A DNA stretch of 64,000 nt from assembly GCF_025143985.1 (NCBI RefSeq), contig NZ_CP083564.1, positions 745,501-809,500 on the forward strand, written 5' to 3'. The DNA comes from Sulfitobacter sp. W027 (GTDB taxonomy: Bacteria; Pseudomonadota; Alphaproteobacteria; Rhodobacterales; Rhodobacteraceae). The translations under genes were made by a program, and so were the position numbers. Under the pieces are notes generated by a model. It was not told where the DNA came from, made no database searches, and worked only from the letters and a program-made list of their open reading frames with translations. Positions 43,438 to 53,156 of the stretch are shown one piece after another. Position 1 is the first letter of the stretch; each line of letters starts with the position of its first letter.

Positions 43438-44126
43438 GTGACACCCCCATCATCCCACCCGAAGACGACGATCTGCTGGCCGCCGAGGTGGCCCTTAGTC
43501 TGCTCGAAGGCGAAGAACGCGTGGCCGCACGCGCGCGCCTTCTGGATGACCGCGCATTTGCCCGTGACGTGGCCGATTGGCAGGAGCGTTTCGTCGCGCT
43601 GACTGATGATATCGCACCTGTCGCCCCGCCCGCGAGACTGCGCAAATCGCTGATGTCGCGGCTTTTCCCCACGCGCCATGTGCCATTGTTACAGCGCCTC
43701 TGGCTCTGGCAGGGTATTTCGGTTGCAGCACTCGCCACCGTCGCCTTCCTTGCCTTGCCGATGCTGCGCGAAACGCCGGTACAAACCCCGGGCGACGTCT
43801 ATGCCGCCCGTATGGCCGCTGAAGACAGTGCGCTGGAAATGCTGGCCGTTATGGACATGTCGCGCGGCGATATCGCGCTGCGTCGGGTGTCTGGCACCGC
43901 CCCCGAGGGCCGCGTGCTGGAGCTTTGGGCGATCCTGCCCGACCGCGCTCCGATCTCCTTGGGCGTTCTGCCTGAAGGCGATGTAAACCGCGTGGCCTTG
44001 CCTGCCGATCTGGCACCCGAAGCGGCGCAGATCACACTGGCCATCACCGACGAGCCGCCGGGCGGCGCGCCGGAGGGTGCCCCTACGGGGTCCATCATGG
44101 CCGTCGGGGCCGTTGCCGAACTATAA
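43434..44126 (+). CDS. RskA-type membrane anti-sigma factor
   Basis: A 230-residue protein with a cytoplasmic N-terminal sigma-binding part (DDLLAAEVALSLLEGEERVAARARL), one transmembrane helix at about 85-110 (LWQGISVAALATVAFLALPML) and a ~120-residue periplasmic domain ending with the PF10099-like ITDEPPGGAPEGAPTGSIM. It should hold the ECF sigma at the membrane until a periplasmic signal triggers its proteolysis. No zinc-binding HxxxCxxC is visible, unlike ChrR-type anti-sigmas. Coupled to the sigma gene by an ATGA overlap. Confidence 0.88.
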   Translation: MSDTPIIPPEDDDLLAAEVALSLLEGEERVAARARLLDDRAFARDVADWQERFVALTDDIAPVAPPARLRKSLMSRLFPTRHVPLLQRLWLWQGISVAALATVAFLALPMLRETPVQTPGDVYAARMAAEDSALEMLAVMDMSRGDIALRRVSGTAPEGRVLELWAILPDRAPISLGVLPEGDVNRVALPADLAPEAAQITLAITDEPPGGAPEGAPTGSIMAVGAVAEL

Positions 44127-44136
44127 AAGCCAGAAC

Positions 44137-44162
44137 GCCCAGCTTGCCCCAAGCTGGGCTTT
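44137..44162 (+). terminator. Terminator after the sigma/anti-sigma pair
   Basis: GCCCAGCTT (44137-44145) pairs with AAGCTGGGC (44151-44159), then TTT. Its presence separates the regulators from the fasciclin transcript, so the latter needs its own promoter. Confidence 0.8.
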
Positions 44163-44220
44163 GTGACTTTATCCATTTAAAACAACGATCTCACCCTTCT
44201 GAAAGTTTTTTGGACCTTTT

Positions 44221-44249
44221 TGAAACTCCTCCCCATCCCGGCCCGTGGG
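44221..44249 (+). promoter_or_regulatory. Candidate ECF-sigma promoter of the fasciclin gene
   Basis: TGAAAC (44221-44226), 17 bases, CGTGGG (44244-44249), about 45 bases upstream of the fasciclin start. Same layout as at 42792. Confidence 0.55.
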
Positions 44250-44295
44250 TTCAGCATCGCCCCCCAAAACGGGAGGCTTCTGAGGAGGAAAACCA

Positions 44296-44850
44296 ATGAT
44301 CAATTTCAAAACACTCGCCGCCGCGACCGCAGCTGCCACTCTGCTGGCCACCGGTGCGATCGCCGCCAATCCTGAAGTGGGCGGTGCACCCATGTTCGAG
44401 GAAAAAAACATTGTCGAGAACGCTGTGAACTCCGCCGATCACACCACGCTGGTCGCCGCTGTGAAAGCTGCCGGTCTGGTCGACACGCTGGCTTCCGAAG
44501 GCCCGTTCACCGTTTTCGCCCCCGTTAACTCCGCCTTTGACGCGCTGCCCGCTGGCACCGTCGAGACGCTGCTGAAGCCCGAAAACAAAGAGATGCTGAC
44601 CAAAGTGCTGACCGCGCATGTTGTCGCGGGCAAATGGTCTGCCGCTGATATCGCCGCCAAGGCACGCGCCTCCAGCGATGGGTTCTACCATTTCGAAGCG
44701 GTATCGGGCGACGCTTTGTCGGCACAGGTAAAGGGCAAGAACGTCTATATCCTTGACGAAAACGGCAATGCCTCGCGCGTAACTATCGCAGATGTGAACC
44801 AGTCAAACGGCGTGATCCACGTTGTCAACAGCGTGCTGGTCCCCAAATAA
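44296..44850 (+). CDS. Exported fasciclin-domain protein
   Basis: A 184-residue protein with a signal peptide (~24 residues, ending AIAAN) and one FAS1 domain: NIVENAVNSADHTTLVAAVKA, the H1 motif FTVFAPVNSAFDAL, and the terminal NGVIHVVNSVLVPK (H2). FAS1 domains mediate adhesion; the mycobacterial MPT70/MPT83 proteins are the known SigK targets. Here the gene has its own putative ECF promoter and follows the sigma/anti-sigma pair. TGAGGAGG precedes the ATG. Confidence 0.92.
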   Translation: MINFKTLAAATAAATLLATGAIAANPEVGGAPMFEEKNIVENAVNSADHTTLVAAVKAAGLVDTLASEGPFTVFAPVNSAFDALPAGTVETLLKPENKEMLTKVLTAHVVAGKWSAADIAAKARASSDGFYHFEAVSGDALSAQVKGKNVYILDENGNASRVTIADVNQSNGVIHVVNSVLVPK

Positions 44851-44870
44851 AGGGCGTCCCGTACGATGTA

Positions 44871-44900
44871 GCCGGGCCAGTACCTCCATGCTGGTCCGGC
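44871..44900 (+). repeat. Hairpin between fasciclin and msrB
   Basis: GCCGGGCCAG (44871-44880) pairs with CTGGTCCGGC (44891-44900) with one G-U pair and no T tract. It may limit read-through or stabilise the upstream message rather than end it. Confidence 0.5.
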
Positions 44901-44931
44901 GCTATCTCACCCCACCGCGAGGAGTAACACC

Positions 44932-45414
44932 ATGAACAGACGTCATTTTCTGACATCGACCTTTCTGGGCGCCACCGCCATCGGGCTGGGCACACGCGGT
45001 GCATTGGCAGCCTATGTCGAGGGCGATTTTGAGATTACGCGCAGCGAGGCCGAATGGCGCGCCATGCTGAGCGATACCGAATATGCCGTGATGCGCGAAG
45101 GCGATACGGAACGTGCCTTTACCAGCCCGCTCAACGATGAGACGCGTCCCGGCACCTTTATTTGCAAGGGCTGTGACCAGCCGCTTTATGACGCTGCGAC
45201 CAAGTTCAAAAGCGGTACCGGCTGGCCGAGCTTTTACCAGCCGCTTGAAGATGCGGTCGAGACGATGCCGGACAACAGTTTCTTCATGCGCCGGACTGAG
45301 GTGCACTGCGACCGCTGCGGCAGCCACTTAGGTCATATTTTCGACGACGGGCCTGAGCCGACGGGCAAGCGGCATTGCCTCAATGGAGTCTCGCTGAAGT
45401 TCGTCGCGGCCTAA
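44932..45414 (+). CDS. msrB: Exported peptide-methionine (R)-S-oxide reductase
   Basis: A 160-residue MsrB with a 26-residue Tat-like signal (MNRRHFLTS, twin arginine). Zinc ligands are CKGC and CDRC, and the catalytic cysteine is in KRHCLNGVSLKF. The AAKFKSGTGWPSF and HIFDDGPEPTG segments are standard. It reduces methionine sulfoxide in the periplasm, so the module sigma/anti-sigma/fasciclin/MsrB points to envelope oxidative stress. GAGGAG is 8 bases upstream. Probably co-transcribed with the fasciclin gene 81 bases away. Confidence 0.92.
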   Translation: MNRRHFLTSTFLGATAIGLGTRGALAAYVEGDFEITRSEAEWRAMLSDTEYAVMREGDTERAFTSPLNDETRPGTFICKGCDQPLYDAATKFKSGTGWPSFYQPLEDAVETMPDNSFFMRRTEVHCDRCGSHLGHIFDDGPEPTGKRHCLNGVSLKFVAA

Positions 45415-45438
45415 TCACCACGGCATAACCGACCTGAC

Positions 45439-45460
45439 CGCGCGCCTTTTTCGGCGCGCG
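45439..45460. terminator. Hairpin between convergent msrB and hrpB
   Basis: CGCGCGCC (45439-45446) pairs perfectly with GGCGCGCG (45453-45460) around TTTTTC. There is no T tract after the stem on either strand, so termination is only probable. Confidence 0.5.
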
Positions 45461-45468
45461 TTGCCAGT

Positions 45469-47892
45469 TTAGGTGCCGCGCGGTTTGGCGCGCAGGGTAG
45501 GGTCTGCCACCGTGGGGTCTTCGGGCCAAGGGTGGCGGGGGTAGCGACCCCGCATGTCTTTGCGCACATCGGCATAGGAGCTGGCCCAGAACCCCGGAAT
45601 GTCCATCGTGACCTGCACGGGGCGCTGAGCGGGGGAGAGCAGGGTGACCTGTAGCGGCTGCCCGCCCACGGTAGGATGCCGGGTCACGCCGAACATCTCT
45701 TGCAGGCGCAGCGAGATGCCGGGGGTCTCACCGCTGTAGTCAATGGCCACGCGCCGCCCCAGCGGGGTTTCGAAATGCGCAGGCGCGGCGCGGTCCAACT
45801 CTTGCTGCTGTTCCCATGTCAGCGGCGCTTTCAGCGCCGGGGTGATGTCAAACCCCTTCCAATCGCCGGTGCTGCGTACACCTGCGAGATGCGGTAGCAG
45901 CCAGTCATCAAGCGTTTCCATCAGATGCGCTTCGCTGAAATCGGGGAAAGGCGCGGACATCAGCCGCGCACGGGCCAGAAACAGCGTTGCGGCCTTGCCG
46001 GGTTTCAACCCCAACTGTCGCACACCGTCGAGCATCGCCACGGCCACGGCCTCGGCAGGGGCATCTGGCCATGTGCGGTCTTCCAGAACCAATGCGCCAA
46101 AGACCTCTTGTTGCCGGGTCAGCACACGCCCCTCGCGGCGGGACCAGAGGCAGACGTCCTGCCATTGGATTTGATCGGCGAACGTGGCGCGTAATTCGGC
46201 ATCCGTGATCAGCGCCGCCTGCCGGATCCGGGCCTCGCGTGGGTCGCCGTCCAGATCGGTCGCCACCAGCAGCCGTGCGCCCGCCATTGGGTCAGCCTCA
46301 GGCAGAACTGCGCCTTTACCACCCGACAGAACATAGCGCGGCGCATCGCCTTTGCGGCGCAGGCCAAGGCGGTCCGGATAGGCAAGGGCGGCGAGAACGC
46401 CCAAAGCGTCCGGCCCATCGGCTTTCGTCATCCGACTTAGCCGTTTGGCCTCGGCCTTGATCCGCGCCAGCGTCGGGGCATGGGGCGCGGCGACGGTGCG
46501 TTTCCCGGCCAGCGCATCCATCCGCAGCGACAGGTCCACCGGCGCGCCGCGCATCGGGTCACGCTCGGCTAAAAGGGCGGCGAGCAGCGGCGCACGCGGA
46601 CCGCCGCGCGCGACCATATGCGCCAGACGCGGGTGCAGGGGCAGCTTGGCCAATTTGCGGCCATGGTCGGTGATGCGGCCCGTGTCGTCCAACGCACCGA
46701 GCATGCGCAAGACCGCCTGCGCTTCGGCCAAACGGCCCGCATGGGGCGGGGTGACAAAGCTTAATTCTTCGGCCTGCGCGCCCCATAGCGCCAGTTCCAG
46801 CGCAAAGCCGGTGAGGTCTCCCGCCTCAATCTCCGCCGGGGGGAAGGCGGCCAGCGCGCCTTCTTCGCCGCGCGTCCAGAGTTTGTAGGCCACGCCCGCC
46901 TCAACCCGCCCGGCCCGGCCCGCGCGTTGCGTGGCCTCGGCGCGGGTCACACGTTCGGTCACCAGCCGCGACATGCCTGATGCGGGGTCGAACAGCGCCC
47001 GGCGCGAGCGGCCAGCGTCGACGACGATGCGGATGCCTTCGATGGTGAGCGAGGTTTCGGCAATGGAAGTCGCCAGCACGACCTTCCGCCCCGACCGCAC
47101 GGGCGCAATGGCGGCCTGCTGCGTCTTGAAGTCCAGCGCACCGAAGAGCGGGGCCAAGGTGCAGTCGCTTGGCAGAGTAGAGCGCAAAAGCGCTTCCACC
47201 CGCCTGATCTCGCCCTCACCGGGAAGGAAGACCAGTGCCGAACCGGGGGCCTCCGCAAGCGCCTTGAGCGTCAGGTCGGCCACTGCATTCTCCAGCCGTT
47301 GCTTGCCCATGGGCTTGTCGAGCCAGCGCGGCTGCACCTCAAAACTGCGGCCTTCGGAGGTGACGATGGGGGCTTCCATCAACTCTGCCACCGGGGCGGC
47401 ATCGAGTGTGGCGGACATGGCGACGAGAAGCAGATCGTCCCGCAAGGCACCCGCGACTTCGAGGCAAAGCGCGAGGCCAAGATCGGCGTTGAGCGAGCGT
47501 TCGTGAAATTCGTCAAAGATCACCGCGCCGACGCCCGGCAGATCAGGGTTGTCTTGCAACATGCGGGTCAGGATCCCCTCGGTGACGACCTCAATGCGGG
47601 TGTTTTTCGACACCGCCGAAGCGCCGCGCACCCGAAAACCCACCGTCTGGCCGGTCTCTTCGCCAAGGCTTTCGGCCATGCGCGCGGCCGCGGCGCGGGC
47701 CGCAAGGCGGCGCGGCTCCAGCATCAGGATGCGATCCTTGGTCAGGCGAGCGTCGAGCATTGCCAGCGGCACGCGCGTCGTCTTGCCCGCACCGGGGGGC
47801 GCTTGCAGCACGACGCGGCCCGTGTCGCGCAGGGCAGAGATGACCTCAGGCAGGACGGCGTCGATGGGCAGGGCGAAATCAGCGTTGGACAT
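45469..47892 (-). CDS. hrpB: ATP-dependent RNA helicase HrpB
   Basis: An 807-residue DEAH-family helicase: Walker [11 protein letters not shown], motif [26 protein letters not shown], and QRAGRAGR with a C-terminal HrpB extension (from ~500) typical for the family. Role in bacteria is poorly defined; some affect mRNA processing. I choose ATG 47892 ([17 protein letters not shown], a usual start); a TTG 51 bases upstream would extend it toward the divergent meaB gene. No strong Shine-Dalgarno. Monocistronic. Confidence 0.92.
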   Translation of the reverse strand: MSNADFALPIDAVLPEVISALRDTGRVVLQAPPGAGKTTRVPLAMLDARLTKDRILMLEPRRLAARAAAARMAESLGEETGQTVGFRVRGASAVSKNTRIEVVTEGILTRMLQDNPDLPGVGAVIFDEFHERSLNADLGLALCLEVAGALRDDLLLVAMSATLDAAPVAELMEAPIVTSEGRSFEVQPRWLDKPMGKQRLENAVADLTLKALAEAPGSALVFLPGEGEIRRVEALLRSTLPSDCTLAPLFGALDFKTQQAAIAPVRSGRKVVLATSIAETSLTIEGIRIVVDAGRSRRALFDPASGMSRLVTERVTRAEATQRAGRAGRVEAGVAYKLWTRGEEGALAAFPPAEIEAGDLTGFALELALWGAQAEELSFVTPPHAGRLAEAQAVLRMLGALDDTGRITDHGRKLAKLPLHPRLAHMVARGGPRAPLLAALLAERDPMRGAPVDLSLRMDALAGKRTVAAPHAPTLARIKAEAKRLSRMTKADGPDALGVLAALAYPDRLGLRRKGDAPRYVLSGGKGAVLPEADPMAGARLLVATDLDGDPREARIRQAALITDAELRATFADQIQWQDVCLWSRREGRVLTRQQEVFGALVLEDRTWPDAPAEAVAVAMLDGVRQLGLKPGKAATLFLARARLMSAPFPDFSEAHLMETLDDWLLPHLAGVRSTGDWKGFDITPALKAPLTWEQQQELDRAAPAHFETPLGRRVAIDYSGETPGISLRLQEMFGVTRHPTVGGQPLQVTLLSPAQRPVQVTMDIPGFWASSYADVRKDMRGRYPRHPWPEDPTVADPTLRAKPRGT

Positions 47893-47972
47893 GGCGCGGT
47901 TATCGGGCAAAGCCGCCGCCGCGCCAAGGGTGGGGATGGACAATTCCGCGCCGCCCCCGCAAAAGTTGGCGC

Positions 47973-48947
47973 ATGAATATCGACGATCTGGCCAAGGGCA
48001 TCATAGCAGGCGAGCGTCGCGCACTGGCGCGAGCGATTACGCTGGTGGAATCGGGCCGTGCGGATCACCGTGCGGCGGCTGCAGAATTGCTGGCAAAGCT
48101 GCCGACCGACCGACAGGCGCTGCGCATCGGGCTCTCGGGCACGCCGGGGGTGGGGAAGTCCACCTTCATCGAAAGCTTTGGCATGATGCTGACCGCGCAG
48201 GGCATGCGCGTGGCGGTGCTGGCGGTGGACCCCAGTTCGGCGCGTTCGGGCGGGTCGATCTTGGGCGACAAGACGCGGATGGACCGGCTCAGCCGCGACC
48301 CTAATGCCTTCATCCGGCCCTCTCCCAGCCAGACCCACCTCGGCGGTGTCGCGCGCCGCTCGCGGGAGGCGGTGCGGCTCTGTGAGGCGGCGGGTTTCGA
48401 CGTGGTGCTGATTGAGACTGTGGGCGTCGGCCAGTCTGAAACCGTGGTGGCCGAGATGTCGGACGCTTTTGTGCTGCTGCTGGCGCCAGCGGGCGGCGAC
48501 GAGTTGCAGGGCGTCAAACGCGGCATCATGGAGATTGCCGATCTGATTGTGATCAACAAGGCGGATGGTGATCTGAAATCTACCGCTGCCCGCACCCGCG
48601 CCGACTATGCCGGGGCACTGCGTCTGCTGCGCAAACGCCCGCAAGACCCCGAAGGTTACCCCCGCGCCACCGCTGTGTCGGCGCTTGAGGAAGACGGGCT
48701 GGACGAGACTTGGGCCGCGCTGCAGGAGCTAATCGAATGGCGGCGCGCAAATGGGTTTTGGGACCGAACACGGGCCGCGCAGGCGCGCTATTGGTTCGAG
48801 CAAGACGTGAAACAGAGGCTTTTGGCGCAGTTGGAGACACCGCAGGCGAAGGACGATCTGGCACGGCTCAGTGATGCCGTGGCCGAGGGCGCGCGCGATC
48901 CGGCAGAGGCGGCGGCTGAGTTCGTCAGCCGCCTGCGCGCTGATTAA
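47973..48947 (+). CDS. meaB: Methylmalonyl-CoA mutase-associated GTPase MeaB
   Basis: A 324-residue G3E-like GTPase that loads and protects adenosylcobalamin in methylmalonyl-CoA mutase. Walker [29 protein letters not shown] (metallochaperone-type switch), ETVGVGQSE and the base-recognition NKADGD are complete. It fits propionate metabolism with prpE at 1.7 kb. The mutase itself is not in this window. Tail-to-tail with the PACE protein, with 4 bases of overlap. Confidence 0.93.
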   Translation: MNIDDLAKGIIAGERRALARAITLVESGRADHRAAAAELLAKLPTDRQALRIGLSGTPGVGKSTFIESFGMMLTAQGMRVAVLAVDPSSARSGGSILGDKTRMDRLSRDPNAFIRPSPSQTHLGGVARRSREAVRLCEAAGFDVVLIETVGVGQSETVVAEMSDAFVLLLAPAGGDELQGVKRGIMEIADLIVINKADGDLKSTAARTRADYAGALRLLRKRPQDPEGYPRATAVSALEEDGLDETWAALQELIEWRRANGFWDRTRAAQARYWFEQDVKQRLLAQLETPQAKDDLARLSDAVAEGARDPAEAAAEFVSRLRAD

Positions 48948-49372
48948 GATGGGCGGGCAGGCTCAGGCACCGGGGAGATCACGTCGTAGACCCAGTTAAA
49001 GACGAAGGCGTAGATCAGGTAGAACAGCGCGAAGCTCACGTCGATGAGGAAGGCCTCCATCAGCGAGATGCTCAGGTACCACGCGATGAAGGGCATCAGC
49101 ACAAACAGCAGGCCGATCTCGAAGGTCACGGCATGGAGCACGCGGATCGGCACCGTCTTGCGCACCGTGCCGCGCAGGCGGCGCAGGGCGTGGTCGAACC
49201 CGAGGTTGTAAAGGTAGTTCCATCCCGTTGCGATGCTGGCGCTGACGATGGTGACAACGCCGATCTCATGCAATGGCTTATCAAAAAGCCATGCGCCCAT
49301 GGGCGTGACGATCAAAAGGGCGAGAATTTCAAAGCTGATGGCGTGGCGGATGCGGTCTGCAGTACTGCGCAT
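48944..49372 (-). CDS. PACE-family small efflux protein
   Basis: A 142-residue four-helix membrane protein made of two similar halves, each beginning with HA(I/V)(S/T)[17 protein letters not shown] and [15 protein letters not shown]. This is the tandem arrangement of the PACE (proteobacterial antimicrobial compound efflux) family, whose conserved glutamate lies in this position. Export of biguanides or polyamines is known for some relatives. Polyamine synthesis genes in the same window are suggestive, not evidence. Start at ATG 49372. Confidence 0.85.
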   Translation of the reverse strand: MRSTADRIRHAISFEILALLIVTPMGAWLFDKPLHEIGVVTIVSASIATGWNYLYNLGFDHALRRLRGTVRKTVPIRVLHAVTFEIGLLFVLMPFIAWYLSISLMEAFLIDVSFALFYLIYAFVFNWVYDVISPVPEPARPS

Positions 49373-49479
49373 GGGGGCGGTCCCGGTATTGGTCGGGTCG
49401 TCCCGAGTGTGTACCCATATGGGGGAGGTCGTCCTCGCTTGGCCCCAATATGGCGATCGGAGCGCAGGGCGCAAGAGGG

Positions 49480-50424
49480 TCAGCGACCCGCTTTGGGGTG
49501 GGCGTTGTTATAGACTTCCATCAGTCGCGCGGTGTCGACGGCGGTATAGGCCTGCGTGGTCGAGAGCGACGCATGGCCCAGCAGTTCCTGAATCGCGCGC
49601 AGATCGCCGCCTGCGTCGAGCAGATGGGTGGCAAAGCTGTGGCGCATGGCATGGGGCGTGGCGGTGGCGGGCAGCCCCAGTTGCATTCGTGCATCGGCCA
49701 TGACCTGCGCTACGGCGCGGGCACCCAAAGCTCCGCCGCGAATGGCACGGAACAGCGGCGCATGAGGCTCTTGCGGGTAGGGGCAGAGGGCGAGGTAATC
49801 TTCGACGGCAGCACGGGCGGCGGGCAGCACCGGTACGACCCGTTCCTTACCGCCTTTGCCGATGATGCGCAGACTATTTGGCAGGGGCGCATCGCCGCCT
49901 TTAAGGGCGAGCGCCTCGGAAATCCGCAAGCCGCAGCCCCACAGCATCGTCAGCACAGCCACATCGCGCGCCGCGACCCATGGGGCGCGGGCTTGGGTTT
50001 CGACGCAATCGATCAGCGCGCGGGCGGCGTCTTCGGCCAGCGGGCGGGGCAGCTTCTTTTGGAACTTGGGTGAGCGCGCGAGCAGAACGGCAGTGGGCTC
50101 GAACCCCTCCCGCTCGGCCAGCCAGCGGTAGAAGGCTTTTACCGCCGAGAGTTTGCGCGCGACAGAGCGCGAGCCTACACCGCCGCTGCGCGTGCTGGCC
50201 ATCCAAGCGCGCATGTCGCTGATGGTGATTTTTGCCAGCGCCCCCAAACCTTGGGTATCGCCTTTGTGCAGCGTCATGAAGGTGAGAAACTCGGTCACAT
50301 CACCACGATAAGCGGTGATGGTATTCTCTGCTGCGTCCTTCAACGCGCTTTGATGCGCCAGCCACGTTTGCAGCGCATCCCGCGCGGCGGGGCTGATCAG
50401 CAGCGGATTTGCCTTCTCGCTCAA
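49480..50424 (-). CDS. xerC: Tyrosine recombinase XerC
   Basis: A 314-residue recombinase that resolves chromosome dimers at dif with XerD. Catalytic residues are visible in order: Arg in GCGLRISEAL, Lys in GKGGKERVVP, His and Arg in HAMRHSFATHLL, His in LLGHASLSTTQ and the nucleophilic Tyr immediately after in AYT. The start is TTG at 50424, overlapping the DUF484 stop (TTGA). The DUF484-xerC pair is a conserved neighbourhood in alphaproteobacteria. No mobile element context, so it is the housekeeping enzyme. Confidence 0.94.
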   Translation of the reverse strand: MSEKANPLLISPAARDALQTWLAHQSALKDAAENTITAYRGDVTEFLTFMTLHKGDTQGLGALAKITISDMRAWMASTRSGGVGSRSVARKLSAVKAFYRWLAEREGFEPTAVLLARSPKFQKKLPRPLAEDAARALIDCVETQARAPWVAARDVAVLTMLWGCGLRISEALALKGGDAPLPNSLRIIGKGGKERVVPVLPAARAAVEDYLALCPYPQEPHAPLFRAIRGGALGARAVAQVMADARMQLGLPATATPHAMRHSFATHLLDAGGDLRAIQELLGHASLSTTQAYTAVDTARLMEVYNNAHPKAGR

Positions 50425-51128
50425 GACAGCCAGCGGCGCATGGTGCGTTCCAGCACGCCGGTAAAGAAGGTGAGCAAATCGGTCCCTTGCTGCGGGCCGA
50501 ACATATGCGGGTCTTCGGCCCCCATGACCAGAAGGCCGGGCAGGCGGCCTGTGCCGAAATCGAGTTTTAGGCAGGCCTCAGAACGGATCCAGCCCGCCTT
50601 GGTGCCATACAGCGCCTCAGAACCGTCTTGAAGTGCGCGCAGGGTCACCTGACGCACCATGCCGCCGCGCCCTTGAGACAGATAGTCGTCGATAAAGCCC
50701 GGCTCGGCCACGGTCAGTACATCGCCCAAACGTTGTACAGCCGGATCATTGTCGTTCTGGACCGACTCGAGCACCAGTTTCACCGCATCAACGCGCAGGA
50801 TGTCGGCCACTTCGCCACCCAGATTGCGCAGAAAGGTTTCAAACTCCACCGGGTCCAGCATTTGCAGGATCGCGCGGTGGATCTGATTGGTCCCGGCGAG
50901 GTTCTCATAGGCCGCCGCGATGACGCTGCGGTGGGTATCTTCCAGCCGATCAAGGCGGGTTTCCAAACGCTCCATCGCAATGCCGCGCAGATCGACGATG
51001 TTGCCGCCCATGGCCTTTTCATTGGCCGCAATCAGCGCCTGCATCACGTCGCTGTCGTCAAGGATGACGTCGGGCGCTGAGATGATCGCCTCGCGCAGGG
51101 CGTCGTCGATTTTGGGGCTGCTGCTCAT
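50421..51128 (-). CDS. DUF484 family protein
   Basis: A 235-residue cytoplasmic protein: an N-terminal helical region with DVILDDSDVMQALIAANEKAMGGNIVDLRG, then a GAF-like domain with DILRVDAVKLVLES and a final LLTFFTGVLERTMRRWL. DUF484 proteins are found upstream of xerC; a GAF-type sensor role is suspected but unproven. ATG at 51128 chosen; the open frame upstream has no support. Confidence 0.85.
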   Translation of the reverse strand: MSSSPKIDDALREAIISAPDVILDDSDVMQALIAANEKAMGGNIVDLRGIAMERLETRLDRLEDTHRSVIAAAYENLAGTNQIHRAILQMLDPVEFETFLRNLGGEVADILRVDAVKLVLESVQNDNDPAVQRLGDVLTVAEPGFIDDYLSQGRGGMVRQVTLRALQDGSEALYGTKAGWIRSEACLKLDFGTGRLPGLLVMGAEDPHMFGPQQGTDLLTFFTGVLERTMRRWLS

Positions 51129-51396
51129 GGGCGTCTCTTTTTTATTTGCGGTGTCATAACATGGTGGGGCACCAAGGTCTGCCCCAAATTGGTCACGGTC
51201 CTGCCGCCTGCGGTCTTTGTTGCCGCTCTGCGTCAGGCCGCTGATGTAGAACGAAGCCCTCGGGAACAAAAGCGGCCCGGGGGTGTTTGCTTCGGTCAAC
51301 GCGCGGATTTCAGCCGCAAAGCCGCGCGCGTGATCTAAGCCTGCCGCATATCCCCGGATGTGGTGAGATGGCCATTCCCGGGAGAGGAAATCTCAC

Positions 51397-52317
51397 ATGG
51401 AACATGTCTCTGTCGATCTTTGGGCGGCCAATCTTCAGGTTGCGCCGGATTCCCTGCCAAGCTGGCTCGCCAGTGTCGAGCTGCGTCTGCAACAATCTGC
51501 CGCGCGCGAGGCGCAATTGTTGGTGATGCCGGAATTCTGCTGCGCGCAATGGCTGAGTTTCGCCCCGGTGGACCTGCCCGCAGATCAACAATTGGGTTGG
51601 TTGGCGCAAACCGCCGTGATTGCACTCGATTCAATGCGCCGCATGGTTGAGGAGACCGGCGTGGCACTGTTGCCCGGCACCTTCCCAGTGGCTTTCCCCT
51701 CTGTCGATGCGCCCGAAGGCTACCTGAACCAAGCGTGGTTCCTGACGCCGGGCGGCGGCATGCAGGTGCAAAATAAATTGAGCCTGACCCCGCTGGAGGC
51801 GAATGGCGCCAGTGGCGTGACCATCGCGGGCACGGGGATCAACCTGTTTGAGTGGAACGGGCTGCGCTGCGTGATCGCGATCTGCCTTGATGCGGAATAC
51901 ACCGCGCTTTGGTCGAAGCTGGGGGAGCTAAACCTCGATCTGGTCATCATCCCCGCCAAGACCGATATGATCACCGGCTATAACCGCGTCTTTAGCTGTG
52001 CGCGGGCGCGGGCGATTGAATTGCAGACCGCCGTGTGCTGTGTCGGCGCGGTCGGCGCGCCGTTGACCCCGTGGCAAGAGGATACCGGCGTGGGCGGGGC
52101 GAGCGTCTATCTGCCCTGCGATGTGTCGGTGGCCTTGGACGGGATGCACGCGGCATTGCTGCCGCAGACGGCAGCGCATGGCATGGACCTGGTGTTGCAG
52201 GCTCCGGCGATTCCCGTGGGGCAGTGCCGTCGCATCCGGGCAGGCGCGGCCGAGGCCGAGGTGCGCCCCGGCCTGTGGTCGGGCGATCACCTGACCGTCG
52301 AAGGCAACGCCGCATAG
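51397..52317 (+). CDS. Carbon-nitrogen hydrolase (nitrilase superfamily) protein
   Basis: A 306-residue protein with the nitrilase triad in order: Glu in LLVMPEFC (~48), Lys in VQNKLSLTPLE (~128) and Cys in AICLDAEYT (~164). The typical GYNRVFSCARARAIEL segment follows. It would hydrolyse an amide or nitrile; substrate unknown. GAGAGG precedes the ATG. Monocistronic, with 268 bases upstream that carry no other gene. Confidence 0.88.
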   Translation: MEHVSVDLWAANLQVAPDSLPSWLASVELRLQQSAAREAQLLVMPEFCCAQWLSFAPVDLPADQQLGWLAQTAVIALDSMRRMVEETGVALLPGTFPVAFPSVDAPEGYLNQAWFLTPGGGMQVQNKLSLTPLEANGASGVTIAGTGINLFEWNGLRCVIAICLDAEYTALWSKLGELNLDLVIIPAKTDMITGYNRVFSCARARAIELQTAVCCVGAVGAPLTPWQEDTGVGGASVYLPCDVSVALDGMHAALLPQTAAHGMDLVLQAPAIPVGQCRRIRAGAAEAEVRPGLWSGDHLTVEGNAA

Positions 52318-52327
52318 GGCAAAGAAA

Positions 52328-52358
52328 AACCCCCTCCGCCAAGGGCGGAAGGGGTTTA
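52328..52358. terminator. Bidirectional terminator between nitrilase-family and transaldolase genes
   Basis: AAACCCC plus TCCGCC pairs with GGCGGA plus GGGGTTT (one C/A mismatch) around AAG. A T-rich tail follows on both strands (TTTATTGTTTT on plus, TTTTTC on minus). It lies between two convergent stops. Confidence 0.85.
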
Positions 52359-52380
52359 TTGTTTTGCCGTGTAGGCCGGA

Positions 52381-53034
52381 TCAGAGGATGTTCTGACCGG
52401 TCTTTTTCCAATCGGCCATGAACTGCTCCAGGCCTTTGTCGGTCAGCGGGTGCGCGGCCAGCTTCTTGATCACTTCTGGCGGCGCGGTCATCACGTCGGC
52501 ACCGATGCGCGCGGCGTCGAGGACGTGGTTCACGCTGCGGATGGAGGCCGCGAGGATCTGCGTCTCGAACCCGTAGTTGTCATAGACGGTGCGAATGTCT
52601 TGGATCAGGTCCATGCCATCAAGGTTGATGTCGTCCAGACGACCAATGAAGGGCGAGATGAAGGTCGCCCCAGCTTTGGCCGCAATCAGCGCTTGGTTGG
52701 CCGAGAAGCAGAGCGTCACGTTGATCATGTGACCTTCGCCCGAAAGAACCTTACAGGCTTTCAGCCCGTCCCATGTCAGCGGCAGCTTGATGGTGATGTT
52801 GTCGGCGATCTCCGCGAGCTTGCGGCCTTCGGCGATCATCGCGTCGGCTTCCAGCGCCACAACTTCGGCAGAGACGGGACCGTCGACGAGGTCACAGATT
52901 TCCTTGGTCACTTCGAGAATGTTGCGGCCCGATTTCAGGATCAGGGAGGGGTTGGTGGTCACGCCGTCGACCATGCCAAGGTCATTGAGTTCGGCAATGG
53001 CGTCGATCTCGGCTGTATCTACGAAGAATTTCAT
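52381..53034 (-). CDS. tal: Transaldolase (TalC/fructose-6-phosphate aldolase type)
   Basis: A 217-residue short transaldolase: [15 protein letters not shown] start, DGVTTNPSL, the Schiff-base lysine in [13 protein letters not shown] and [20 protein letters not shown]. It transfers dihydroxyacetone units in the non-oxidative pentose phosphate path. Length matches the short (subfamily 3B) group. A CG-centred dyad lies 22 bases upstream of its start (53057), nearly the same spacing as at maeB. TCCTTC-type Shine-Dalgarno complement GGAAGGAAAG precedes the ATG. Confidence 0.94.
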   Translation of the reverse strand: MKFFVDTAEIDAIAELNDLGMVDGVTTNPSLILKSGRNILEVTKEICDLVDGPVSAEVVALEADAMIAEGRKLAEIADNITIKLPLTWDGLKACKVLSGEGHMINVTLCFSANQALIAAKAGATFISPFIGRLDDINLDGMDLIQDIRTVYDNYGFETQILAASIRSVNHVLDAARIGADVMTAPPEVIKKLAAHPLTDKGLEQFMADWKKTGQNIL

Positions 53035-53056
53035 GGGCTTTCCTTCCGGGTTGGAA

Positions 53057-53070
53057 TGTGATCGCTAACA
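53057..53070. promoter_or_regulatory. CG-centred dyad operator candidate upstream of tal
   Basis: On the minus strand TGTTAGCGATCACA: TGT/ACA outer arms and a TTAGCG core. It shares the TTAGCG core, CG centre and distance to the start (22 versus 24 bases) with the maeB site at 7158. The right half is degenerate. Confidence 0.4.
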
Positions 53071-53156
53071 GGTCTATTGCTTGCCTTGGCTTTACCGCAT
53101 GATCTGCGATGCTTAAAGCCTCAATTCCCCCAAGCGACACGGAGCATGCGGCAGAC

